From: Vitrella brassicaformis
Taxonomy: Eukaryota; Sar; Vitrellaceae
Assembly (NCBI GenBank): GCA_001179505.1
Contig: CDMY01000499.1
Location: forward strand, 258,433-322,432
Length of the DNA: 64,000 nucleotides
Direction: 5' to 3'
Part shown: piece after piece, positions 23,640 to 33,930 of the stretch
Numbering within the stretch: position 1 is the first letter of the stretch
Layout: the number at the start of each line of letters is the position of its first letter
Translations under genes and position numbers: made by a program
Notes under the pieces: model-generated
What the model was told of the DNA's origin: nothing
Seen by the model: the letters and a program-made list of their open reading frames with translations, nothing else
Databases searched by the model: none

Positions 23640-24640
23640 CCAAGTTCAACACCTTCTATCAAAAAACAGTTGGCCCGCAGTCTCTGATATCGCGATGAAT
23701 CTCGACCGTCCCGCACTCCGTTTCGGTCAGAATTTTCCTGCGCGGACATTCACAAGCGTTCAAACACACAGCACTTGTGCATTTGCTGGTTGGTTTGCTT
23801 CTCTTTTCTTGTGTGTTGGTGTGTGGCCGTTTGTGTTGGAATGGGTGACTCGTTGATGAGATGTGATACGATGAATGCTTCCAGCCAAAGATCAAATGTC
23901 AGTTGGTGAGGCTAAACCTCAGACGGTCACCAGACGATCAGCAGCATCAGCTGCGCAATAGCGCCACTCACATGTAATGAAATGGAGGCAGCGATAATGC
24001 CTCCCTTCACGCCGTGGCCATGATGTCTGTCCACACACATCACATGAAAGGGATGGCACGCGTGGCGGACGTCAGCAGAATCGATCAACACCGATGCACA
24101 CACATTGGCCGGCCAATTATGTGCGCCAAAGTCATCAGACGCGACAAACAGATATGATTCCACCTTGTGCAGGGCGCCTCACCCACCTCACCCACAATGC
24201 CAAGCACCTGCGCTCTCCCGGGTAAGGCATCTATCGACTCGTCGACCGTCCGTCCGTCTGTCTGCCTGTCTGCCTGTCTGCCTGTCTGCCTGTCTGCCTG
24301 TCTGCCTGTCTGCCTGTCTGCCTGTCTGTCTCCTTGTGAGCTGCGAGGGCGTGTAAACATGCAATGTGGCTTTTGTCTACGTAGGCTGACCGACCTTGGT
24401 GGGTGCATCCCTTCCGTGTCAAAAGGAACATTCAGAACACCACAAACACTCGATCATGGATGGATCCACAGGCAGCAAATCCAATTAATCAATGCGCACA
24501 CATGGTGAACGGGAGACACAGACACAAAACACAGTTCGGAAACAATACAGGGAGGATGGATGAGAGAGGGAAGAAACGAAGAGACGAAGAGAGGAAGAGA
24601 GGGAAGAAACGAAGACACCAACCGACCAAGCAACCAACGT
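23640..24640. other. Rearranged HDAC-flank fragments
   Basis: No intact gene. 23660-23770 matches 36780-36890 (TCTGATATCGCGATGAATCT and following). About 23880-24190 is a diverged copy of the HDAC 3' flank seen at 33800-33990 (shared GGCCGGCCA and a CGGACGTC..CAGAATCGAT core). 24430-24560 resembles 24770-24830 and 37230-37290. Confidence 0.55.
24247..24335. repeat. TGTCTGCC octamer tandem array
   Basis: About nine head-to-tail copies of an 8-nt unit TGTCTGCC, without spacers, flanked by GTCC/GTCT tetramers. Confidence 0.9.
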
Positions 24641-25110
24641 GACGGCAGGCACCGGCAGGAGGAAGTCAGAGTGGCGGACAGACGGCTGTGTGCGTGTGTG
24701 TCACCGAGCATCACATCCATTCTCATGTCATGTGCCTGCCTGCCTGTCTGCCTGTCTGCCTGAGGCTGGCAAGCTGAATTCCGAAACAATACAGAGAGGA
24801 CGGAACAGAGAATGAGCAAGAAAGAGAGAGAGAGAAAGAACCGAAAAGGAATCGATACCCACACAATGGCCGGCCCTCCACAGCAAGACTAGACTAGGCC
24901 TCAATCAACACATGTAGCCATCTATGCGATTACATCCGCCAAACGCAGATATCTGAGACATCGCAAACACAGATAAGACACCAATGTGCAGGGCGCTTCA
25001 CCGCCCCCACCACCCACTTACCAGTAATTGCCTGATCGTCTGCGGGGGTCACGCACGCCGCTGCAGCGACGCACTGGACGCCCCTGCGCACACGCACGTC
25101 ACCACACAAC
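24640..25110. repeat. HDAC 3'-end segment, copy 1
   Basis: Matches 37110-37560 over most of its length (GCACCGGCAGGA, GAGTGGCGGACAGACGGCTG, AATGGCCGGCCCTCCACAGC, CAGTAATTGCCTGATCGTC). It contains the last coding exon of the intact HDAC gene (25083-25049) and its 3' flank. Confidence 0.85.
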
Positions 25111-28100
25111 ACACACCACATCCATCACCATGCTGCTGCGCGCACACCTGCATTCACTCATTCGTCTGCTGCTCACCCTCATTCGGATTGACGGCCGTAG
25201 AGGGTACCGCTCCGATGGCGTTAGCGGCAAACAGCTCCGCTTGACGTTGCTGCTCCACTTGACAGTTCTGCACACAGCATACAGCCACAGCCACATAGAC
25301 ACACAGACACACAGACACACAGATGGTCCAAGACACCCGCTCTCGCGTCCCTCCCTCCCTCTCTCTCTCTGTTATCTGCTGACCTCTGTCTCCTCCTTGG
25401 CTTTCTTTGCCTTCTTCCTTCGCCGCCTCGTCTCACTCTCAGAGGAGCCAGAGGAGCTGCTGTTGTTACTGTCGCTGCCGCTGCCGCTGCCGCTGCCGCT
25501 GCCGCTGCCGCTGCGGCTGTCCTGGCCGCTGTCGTCGCCGCTGTCGTCGCCGCTGTCCTGGCCGCTGTCGTCGCCGCTGTCGTCGCCGCTGTCGTCGCCG
25601 CTGTCGTCGCGCTTCCTCTTTGCCTTCTCCCTCTGCCGCCTCGTGTCACTCTCAGAGGAGCCAGAGGAGCTGCTGCTGTTATTGTCGCTGCCGCTGCCGC
25701 TGCGGCTGTCCTGGCCGCTGTCGTCGCCCCTGTCGTCGCCCCTGTCGTCGCGCTTCCTCTTGCGCTCATCACGGTCACTGTCAGCAGCGTCTTCACCGAT
25801 GTCCTGGTCCTCCTCATCGCCTACAAACCTGCGACAGAGACGCTTGGACCTGATAAAAAGAGGACACGGGAATGCCACCCCATGCTGCATTGGACTGGTG
25901 AGGTGGATCTTCATTTGTTTATACGATTGCTTACGCGGGTGGTTGTCCCTCTGGTTGCATGTAGCCGAAGGGCATGGATGGGAGTCGTCCCTCAGGTCCC
26001 CCCTGCACCTCCCGCAGCCGCTCCACCGCCCACTCGCCCGTGAGCGCCTTCTCGTCGGGCGGCGGCGGGTAGCCTGCCCCCGGGGACATCTCCTCGGCAC
26101 GGGGACGCTTCGGCACACGAGCAGGGTACTGGAACGGCGTGTCGCTGGCGAAACAACAGACGAGTGAGTGAACAGCAGTCATCGATTCGCAAGTAGGTGT
26201 CTGGGTAAAGGGTCTTACTTGGGTGTTGAGCATGAGATGACGAGTTGCTGGTGTTGTTCGAGAGCCTGCTCTGCCTTGTCTGGATCCACCTCATGGGTGT
26301 AGCCACGTCGGGTGGGGGTGTACATGAGGGCCTTGACGTGTGCCGCCACGCTCTGGGCGAAGGGAGAGAGCGCGTTACCACGAGTGTTATACCCTCCCTC
26401 CAGTACCGACACTGATGAATCGATACAGACACAGAAATACAGCGTGCATCGGCAAATGCGGGTCTTGTGTTTGTGCTTGTCATTCGTTGCCGGCCTACCA
26501 ACTCTGGCGTTTCCATGATCGTTTGCGACGGTCATGAGCTTCTGAGTGGCCCACTCGTAGTCCCACTCAGTCAGAATAGACATAGTATGGCCGCCCAGGT
26601 CATCCTCTTTGTGGCCGTCAAACCCCGCCGAGATGAAGATGATGTCTGTACACCACACAGAAGGGTAAAAGAGGAAGAATGAAGGGACTCGCTGTCATCG
26701 CTGTCTGTCTGTCTGTCTGTCTTACCTGGTTTGAATTTCCTGAGTGGCTGGAGCACCTCGGTCTCAAAGTGGAGCCGGAAGCCATACACCTTCTCCCTGA
26801 AGGCATGCTCTGTCCGCTCCTTCAGCCAGCGCCGCGCCATCCCGCCTTCGCCACCATTCTCACCCGCCCCCTCATGCTGCTGTGACGCATCCATCCCCTC
26901 GAGGCCGGCTAGCCTGTGCTGCTCGTCAGTGTTGGTGCAGTACATGAGGGGGCGGAGGGGTACATTGATGATGGTGGGGGAGGGGCCAAGGGGGGGCGAG
27001 CCGACACTCTCGCTGCCCTGCACGTTGGGGCGGTCGTGTGTGGGGCCGCCGGTCCCGGGGTAGAAATTGGTCGACGGATCATAGACTGGAAAGAGAACAA
27101 AAGGCACCGGAGACAGACCAATCAGATGGTGATGTTGTGGCTTGCTTTGTGGTGTGGTTACCATGTATGGATGCGAAGAATATGTTGTCTGGATCCGTCT
27201 CGTCGAGCCACAGCTGGAAGGCGTCCTCCGTCAACGTCAGGCTCTGCGCCCGCACGAAGTGGCCTGAACCAGCTGGGAACGACACCTGCGCCCGCATGAA
27301 GCGGTCTGAACCAGCTGGGAACGACACCTGCACACAGCCGCCACAACACCGGAAAGACAGAGACAGATAGAGTGGGGGCCAGTTATTCGTATTAGGGAAG
27401 GACCGATGAGTTGAGCTCACCTTCTGCTGCCTGACGCGTCTTCGGACATTTCGCACGATGACCTCCGTGCCGTTCCCATGGTGGACGTTGAAATCCACGA
27501 TAGCGACCCGCTCCACACCTACACATTCACTCATTCACATACACACAGGCGATTAGAAAGCAACATCAGATAACGTACCGTGCCTCCGATGGACTGCGCG
27601 AGCGTAGGCAGCCCCGATGGCCACATTGTTGAGCAGACAAAAGCCTTGGCTGCCCACACTGTGAGACACACGGACAGCACAAACATTCATCCATCCATCT
27701 GCCCATTGTTTGTGAGTGTATGTGGTTGGTATGCATGTGTACATGAGGTCTTCGTCTTGAGTGTCCTCCACGTTGGCCCCAGCTGGACCCAAATGGTGAC
27801 CGGGTGGACGGACTGCGCACAGCAAGGAAAAACCAACAAGATGCATGCATACATCCACGAATCACATGTCTCTTTGCACGTACTTGCGCAGAAGGCATTT
27901 CTGATGTTGGTCGTTGGGTCCATGACCTGGTCCACCTGCATTTTAAGGCACATGGCTTGACTAAGCTTTGGCATTAAGAGGAGGTCTCTGGTGGTGTTCT
28001 GCAACAACCTACCGCCTCAATGACCGCGCCCGCAGCACACATGGCCGCACTGAGCGAGTGGGAGCTCAGCGGAGTGTCTCCGTCGAAATCTACATGAAGC

Positions 28101-30802
28101 ATACACCACACAGGGGAAATGGATATGTAGCCAAGGCTGTTGGCGTGTGGTCTGGCATCTCACCTGCCCGAGCGCCGGGGTTGTCCCGAATCTGCTGGGT
28201 GCTGACGCATCAAGAGGGAGAATACACAGGTGCAGATGTTCACTGCTTGCTCATTTCATGCCGTCTCGCTGTTGGCTGCTTACGCCGCTTTGAGGCTGTC
28301 GATGTATTTGAGTTCGTGGACGCGGAGGATGTCTGCCATACTGACGGGGAGCGGGTCACTGATGAGCACAGTGCTCTGGAAGCCCGCCGTTTGCAACACA
28401 CCGAGCCGCTCCTTCACCAACACCTGCAGGCATGTATTGAGCAGTCATCTGCGGTTGATTGTCTGTGTGTCCATTTGGTGTAGCTGACCTCCATTCGTGT
28501 GGCATTTTCTGGCGTGTCCTGGATTCGCTGAAACCGCGTATTGGGGTCGTCTGAGGGCTCGGGCAGCTCCAGGTGCTTGCTGCACACAAACGTACGCAAC
28601 CAGAGCGACAATCGATACAGCCGTACCATGCACGTGTGCAGTGAACACATTTTCGGGGAGCTTACGGGCACTCTGGGTGCGTGATGATTGCAGTGCGGAG
28701 CTTGGTGGGTATGCCCGACTCTGAGTTGCCCTCTCCCAACAGCAAAGGGCCGTCCTGCCGCAATTGGCATACCTGGGACTTGATCGACTCGATCGACACT
28801 AAAGACACACAGACAGACAGGCAGGCAGGCAGACAGACAGAAACATGGATATGAGACCCTCGTTGGATCCCTTTCCAGCTGACTGACCAGGCTCAGCTTC
28901 CCGCTCCTGCAGAACGTCAATGACGTGGGCGAACTCATCTTGGTAACCACAGTGCAGAGCTGCCTGGCGAAACTCATCCATCACTTCCTGAACACATACA
29001 TGGCCAACAACAGGAAGCACAATGAGGGCGCCAAATCAAAGCATCTGCATGGACGTCATTCTTGTGCGTCATCTGCTGCTCACATCCTTAATCTTTTCCC
29101 CGCGCGCAGCGAAGATCAGCAAGGCCATCAGACAACGCCACGCACCCCTGTTGGCAACAAATGGAATAACAAAACAGTCAGCGTCTATGGCCAATTCCAT
29201 CTATGCATCGTATCGTCATTATCTTGCCTTTCGATGGCTCTGAGTATGTGGGCCTTGGTGACTTGGATGCCTCCCTCCACGAGCGGCTCGACGCACATCC
29301 ATGCATCCGGCGTCCGCGAGTCGATGGCGTAATCGAGCGCCAGGTTGCCATAGTGGTCCTGGCACACAGCAACCGGGCGCATGCAGCAGACGGGCTTGAT
29401 TCATGTCTTTTATGTGTGCATACCGGTATCCTGGGGTCTACGTGATCGAGGAGAAACTGAACGAGATCTGCGGCGCCAGCCTGGGCAGCGCGGTGCAGCA
29501 CGGTGCAGCCGAGGAAGTCACGAGCGTCACACGAGGGGCTGGGGTGCTCGAAACCAACCAATAACTTGAGGCACTCCAGCACGTCACCGCGGTACTCCTC
29601 AAACCCTGACAGGTACACACACCAGAGGTGCACCCAGTCCATCCATGAATGCTGGTGTGATGTCATTGAGTGCCTCCCCGCCTCCCTTCCTCCCCTAACA
29701 ACGCACCAGCCATCGCCAGAGGAAGAATGATGGTGGGTATGTTGTTGTAGCCCCCCTCCAGGCTCAGAATGTCCTCATTCAGCCACGCCCCCTTGCCCTT
29801 CCCCTTCCCCTTTCCCTTCCCCTTCCCCTTTCCCAGGCCGCCGCTGCTCTCGATGTGGTGGGCCGCGCGGACGACCTCTACAGCTGTGCGCATCAGGGCC
29901 TGCAGAAACTTCGCTTTGGCGTGCAATAAACACAATTTCGCCGGCGGCAGCTCAGCGCAATTCGCACCGTCACCCACAATGCCAATACCTGCAAACAAAC
30001 AGACTACGAATATAAGAAGACCTGTGTCTCTGTGAGTCGTGCTTTTTTCCCTTCCATTACGGGATTGGTAATGTGGGAGCCCCAGTGCTGTCTCGAAGTC
30101 CTCGAAGTTGTCGGAGTATATCATATCCCCCAGCTCCCGTCCGTAGAATCTGTCGAAGTTGTCTCGCGTAATGAATTGGCGCACGATGACATCTTCAGGG
30201 AGGATATCGGCGATCTCACCGACGGGTCTGCCGCCGGGCGAAGGAGTGAAGAGGTTGGGGAGGAGCGGCTGGGAAGGCATATTATCTTGGTCCATGGAAG
30301 AGGTCTCCTCCTCCTCTTCCTCGCTCTCTTCGTCCTCATCCGCGGCCGGCTCCTCGTCCTGGTCCTGCAGCTCGATGTCTGCGTCATGGGATGGCTGTTC
30401 GGTGTCCATCTGATCGTATTCGCCGCCCTCGACATCCATCAGATTCTCCTTACTCTGCCCGCTCAACCGGCCCACCCCCTCCCCGTTGATGTGCACCTCC
30501 TCGTTGAACCGCACTTTCTTCATGGGTCGGCTCGGCAGCGAGGGAGGAGGCACATGGACCAATGGCTGCACGGCCGCTGCACTGGCCGAGGCACTCGCCG
30601 AGGCACTGGCCGATGCACTCGCCGAGGCACTGGCCAATGCACTCGCTGCTGCCGGGCCGCTTTGAAGACGCCCGCCGTCTGTCGGTGGCCGTTGCCGCTT
30701 GGACCCATTCCCATTGCCCATACCGAGCCCCCTCCCGTCTGGCGGCAAGTCGTCATCCTCCCACCTCAGCCTGCGGCGGTATGCAGGGGATGGCTGCGTC
30801 AT
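25049..30802 (-). CDS. Ankyrin-class II histone deacetylase, Asp-to-Asn at zinc site
   Basis: Twenty-three exons keep phase and sum to 1316 codons. The N-terminus is Ser/Ala-rich and acidic, then the module ITRDNFDRFYGRELGDMIYS, a GKGKGK loop, ankyrin repeats (FLGCTVLHRAAQAGAADL, HYGNLALDYAID, GAWRCLMALLIFAARGEKI), and a class II deacetylase domain: FCAIRPPGHHLG, GSQGFCLLNNVAIGAAYA, IVDFNVHHGNGTE, FISAGFDGHKEDDLGG, SVLEGGYNTRGNA. All hallmark motifs are present except that the D-x-D-V-H-H zinc ligand reads D-F-N (AAC, 27489-27487). The C-terminus is a long Asp/Gly/Ser and Lys/Arg tail. The fourth intron is GC-AG (donor at 29227). Ankyrin-HDAC fusions are known from apicomplexans (from memory). 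By family it removes acetyl groups from histone lysines in the nucleus; the Asn makes that doubtful here. Confidence 0.88.
25384..25849 (-). repeat. Minisatellite-coded acidic/basic HDAC tail
   Basis: One exon coding two rounds of the same layout: a Lys/Arg block (KRKRDD or RRRKKAKKAKEE), a D-D-S-G/D-D-R-G repeat, an S-G-S-G run, then SSSSGSSES. At DNA level it is built from GCTGCC and GCTGTCGTC units. The internal duplication suggests slippage-driven growth. Confidence 0.85.
27244..27327 (-). repeat. 42-nt in-frame tandem duplication at an exon start
   Basis: Two 42-nt units (27327-27286 and 27285-27244) code VSFPAGSDRFMRAQ and VSFPAGSGHFVRAQ. Each begins immediately after GCAG, so the 3' splice site is duplicated with the exon. 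The pseudogene copy has one unit only. Confidence 0.9.
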
Positions 30803-32559
30803 GCAGGGGATGGTTGCGTCATGCGGGGGGCAGGGGATGGCTGTGTCATCCGTGGGGCGTTGAGCTGCTCATCTCTGCGGCGCAATGCAGGGGCTGCTTG
30901 AGTCATGCGGGGAACGCTCGGCGTCACCGCGGGTTGCTGCTGCTGCTGCTCACGCGGACGCTCATTGCCACTGGGCTGCACACACACACAGACAGACATG
31001 CACATACACAGGTGATGTGGGTGGCTGTGTTGTGTGTGTGTGTGAGTGTGTGTGTGGGCGGGGAGGGGGCAGGGGCGACGGACGTACTCACCTTGGCGGG
31101 CACCCCAGTGCGTTTGCGCAGGTCCCATATCTTCTTGCGGTCGCCCACGATGCGCATCGCGGCCATCTCCTGCTCGCTGCACACGACACACAACATACCA
31201 TACCACGTCGGGAGGTAAGCCATGAGCAGCTCTCTCTCTCTCTCTCTGTGTGTGTGTGTCTATGTGTGTGTGTGTGTGTCTGTGTCTGTGTCTGTCTGTC
31301 TGTGTGTGTTATGCGGCTTACAGCTTTTCGATGTCCTCCTCAAGTCGGTACACCTGGCGATACTCCTGGACACGACCATGCATGGAGACCGATGCATAAA
31401 ATGCTGCTGTGTTGTGTCCCTCCCTCCCTCCGTCACTCCGTCCCCCACTCACCGCAGCATTGGCTGGTGCCGTGGCAGCGAACGCGCCCCTGCCGGTGCC
31501 AGAAGGCTGCTGCTGCTCGCCTGTGGGCTCCTCCTCGTCCTCGTCCAGGTCGATGGTGATGACCTCACGGTCAGAAGGGGGCTGGGGAGGCCCCGTGGCA
31601 TGCACCTGAAGGAAGGAAGGAATGAACCACACGCACACAGGGAACGGGTAGGCGCCTTTATCTCCCTCCCTCTCGCCCTCCCTCCCTCCCTCCCTCCCTC
31701 CCTCTGTCTGTCTGTCTGTCTGTCTGCTTTGTGGGTGTGTGTGAGGGTGCTGATCCACTGGTACCTGGCGGCCCATGCCCAAACCTGGACCTGCGGGTGC
31801 TCCGATGCCCCTGGGTGGCTGCGGCTTGGGCCGCACCTCCTTGCCCAACACGTTGCTGGCCACCTGGCCACTCACACCAACAACAACACCACTGACACGA
31901 CCACCACCACGGCCGGCTGAAGCAGCTGCTGCCGCCGCTGCAGGGGCGGCCACCTGCTGCACCTGGAGTGGCTGCTGGTGCTGCATAGGCACCTGGTTGC
32001 TCTCCTCCCGCCCGGTATACTGCTGCTGCTGGGGCTGCTGGTATTGGTACTGCTGCTGTTGCATCATGCCGAGCAAGCCAGGTCCCTCCCGCATGGGCTG
32101 CGATGGCATGGTGGGAATGGGCGACTCTTGCGGGGGCGGCGAGAGCGTCTCCTCAAACCCAGACGCACCCGAGTTGCGGCCGGACGTGAACGGCGGTGTG
32201 GTGATGAACGGCGGCTGCAGCACCTCCATCCGCTCCACCTCCTTGTGGTGTTCGATCAGCCGACGGGTCGCGGCCTTCATCCGCGCCGTCCGGGCGAGCT
32301 GGTCGGTGATGTCGGGCTTCTTGCGACGCATCCCTGGGGCGAGGATGGCCGGTGCGCGGGTGCCGGGGTGCCCCATGTACTTCTTCAGGAACTTGTTCAG
32401 GAAGCCCACTTGCGCAACGAGCGGGTTCCCCGTGCCGTGTCGCTGGCGAGGCAAGTGGGCCCTGCCCGAGCCGACCCTGCCTGGGGGCGGGTTGTGCCGC
32501 TGCCAGAACAGCCAGGCACTGGGCCCTTCGTCCTCCATCGCGCCCATCATCGGCTCCAT
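30799..32559 (-). CDS. Unrecognised protein with SIM-like motif, overlapping HDAC start
   Basis: Five exons (32559-31765, 31605-31453, 31365-31322, 31176-31092, 30975-30799) keep phase and give 417 residues. I do not recognise it. The N-terminal part has a basic helical region (FLNKFLKKYMGHPG, RRKKPDITDQLARTARM), then Gln/Pro-rich sequence, a SUMO-interaction-like motif (EVITIDLDEDEEEP), a helical exon (YRQVYRLEEDIEKLEQEM, DRKKIWDLRKRTGVPAK) and a tail with repeated RMTQPSPAP units. Its TGA overlaps the HDAC ATG as ATGA (30802-30799). The HDAC protein starts with another MTQPSPA unit in the next frame. The two may therefore be one gene broken by a 7-nt loss in the repeat. Start choice: ATG 32559, with stronger-context ATGs just downstream. 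Confidence 0.6.
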
Positions 32560-32830
32560 TGGCTCGGTCACCTCAGAGGGATGTGGGACACGTCAAATGA
32601 GAGTTGAAAACGGTGGTGCTCCGCGGGTTCGACACACAGAAGACAGCGGGAAGCTTCTAACTAAAGGAAATGTGCACGTGTGAAGTGCGAGTGCACTCCA
32701 CTAAGGGCAGCCCCCAGTGGCCCCCCAAGCTCGCATCACACACTCGAGAAGGAGGCACCGTAGGCATGGAGGCACCTGCATGCACCATGTAGCATGGAGA
32801 TGTATACTTCCTGAAGATCTGCACTGCTGA

Positions 32831-32979
32831 CAGTCGGCTGACAGACGTATCTGCACGCACTCATTGGCTTTGCTTCGTCCGTGGACCGTCGCTGTGGCCG
32901 TCCTCTCAGGTACGTGGGCAATGGCCACGAAGGCGTGATCACTGCGTTTCGCTGTGCCTGCCGTGTGTGGCTGTGTGTC

Positions 32980-33018
<39 letters not shown>

Positions 33019-33222
33019 CATCAGCGATATGCGGCTACGTCTTTGTGTCATCCCCTCTCGACCCCGTCATCGTGCCGTTCCATGACGTGGCGCCCATGCC
33101 CACCGGGGCCTTCCCCATTCAGACCTTCCTGAATGCCTCCAGGACCGCTCTTGCGTGTGTGCAGGGTGGGGAGGCCTTCGCAGCTGACAAGAACGGCTTT
33201 GTCTACACAGGCACCTCAGAAG
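32831..33222 (+). pseudogene. Truncated strictosidine synthase-like gene fragment
   Basis: Two in-phase exon pieces (about 32831-32909 and 33025-33222). The first codes a hydrophobic, signal-like stretch (LALLRPWTVAVAVLS). The second reads GYVFVSSPLDPVIVPF and later GGEAFAADKNGFVYTGTSEG, which resembles the start of strictosidine synthase/SMP-30-like beta-propellers (G-P-E-S-x-x-x-D-x-x-G-x-x-Y-T-G). No in-frame ATG is found, and the sequence ends at a donor about 100 nt before the duplicated HDAC flank starts (33325), so the rest of the gene is missing here. Family call is tentative. Confidence 0.35.
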
Positions 33223-33324
33223 GTGGGCGCTGCGGATCGGACGGGAGAAGGATGGATGGATGGATGGATGGATGTGTCTGGTGGATGACGACACATGGAG
33301 CACGTCACCTTCACCGCACCACAC

Positions 33325-33930
33325 AGAATGGTGTCAAGCGCTGGCCAGCCATGTGTCCATCTGAGCCCCATGGATGGGCTCAACGATCACATGGCATGCC
33401 GGGCCGGGCTGGGGCGCTGCTGAAGGTGTCATGACTCGCCGATTAATGCATTCACTCTCACGTACTTGTCCATCATAGGTACTGCATGTCCCTTGATGTG
33501 ATCCATACTTGTCTGCTTACCGCATGCAGGAGGGACACATCATGCTATGCTTGTGCGGGTGTGTCTCGGTGTGTATAACGTCCGGGTGCGGCGGGTAGTC
33601 CATTACATGGCATGCAGACAGACACCTGCAGTGTGTTATGTGTAGCGAAATGTCATCTCATCTCCTCTCTGCCTGTCTGTCTGTTCGTGCGGTGCGTCAC
33701 TTCAAGCAAATTACAGGTTGAGTACGAATGACAATCCAATCCAATCAGCTCACCTCAGCTCCTGTGCAAGTCAGGTCCCCTCTCTCAAAATGGCATCACT
33801 GCCAAAGATCAGATGAGATGAGATGTCTGTGAGGCGAAACATGACCCGTGAGACTGTCACCAACAAATATAAAATGTAGACAGCGATGTGACGGACATCG
33901 GAGGAATCGATGAACACGGATGCGCACACA
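33325..33930. repeat. Duplicated HDAC 3' flank, copy B
   Basis: Counterpart of 21545-22170, same orientation. Its left edge abuts the truncated plus-strand fragment; its right edge enters the last exon of the chimeric gene at 33966-33857. Confidence 0.85.

Noticed and set aside
24247-24335. CRISPR-like array
   Set aside because: Units of 8 nt are contiguous with no spacers; a simple microsatellite in a eukaryotic context.
25028-26167. 379-codon plus-strand open frame with Leu/Ser and Pro/Leu repeats
   Set aside because: Antisense shadow of the HDAC tail minisatellite; no conserved motif and no splice logic.
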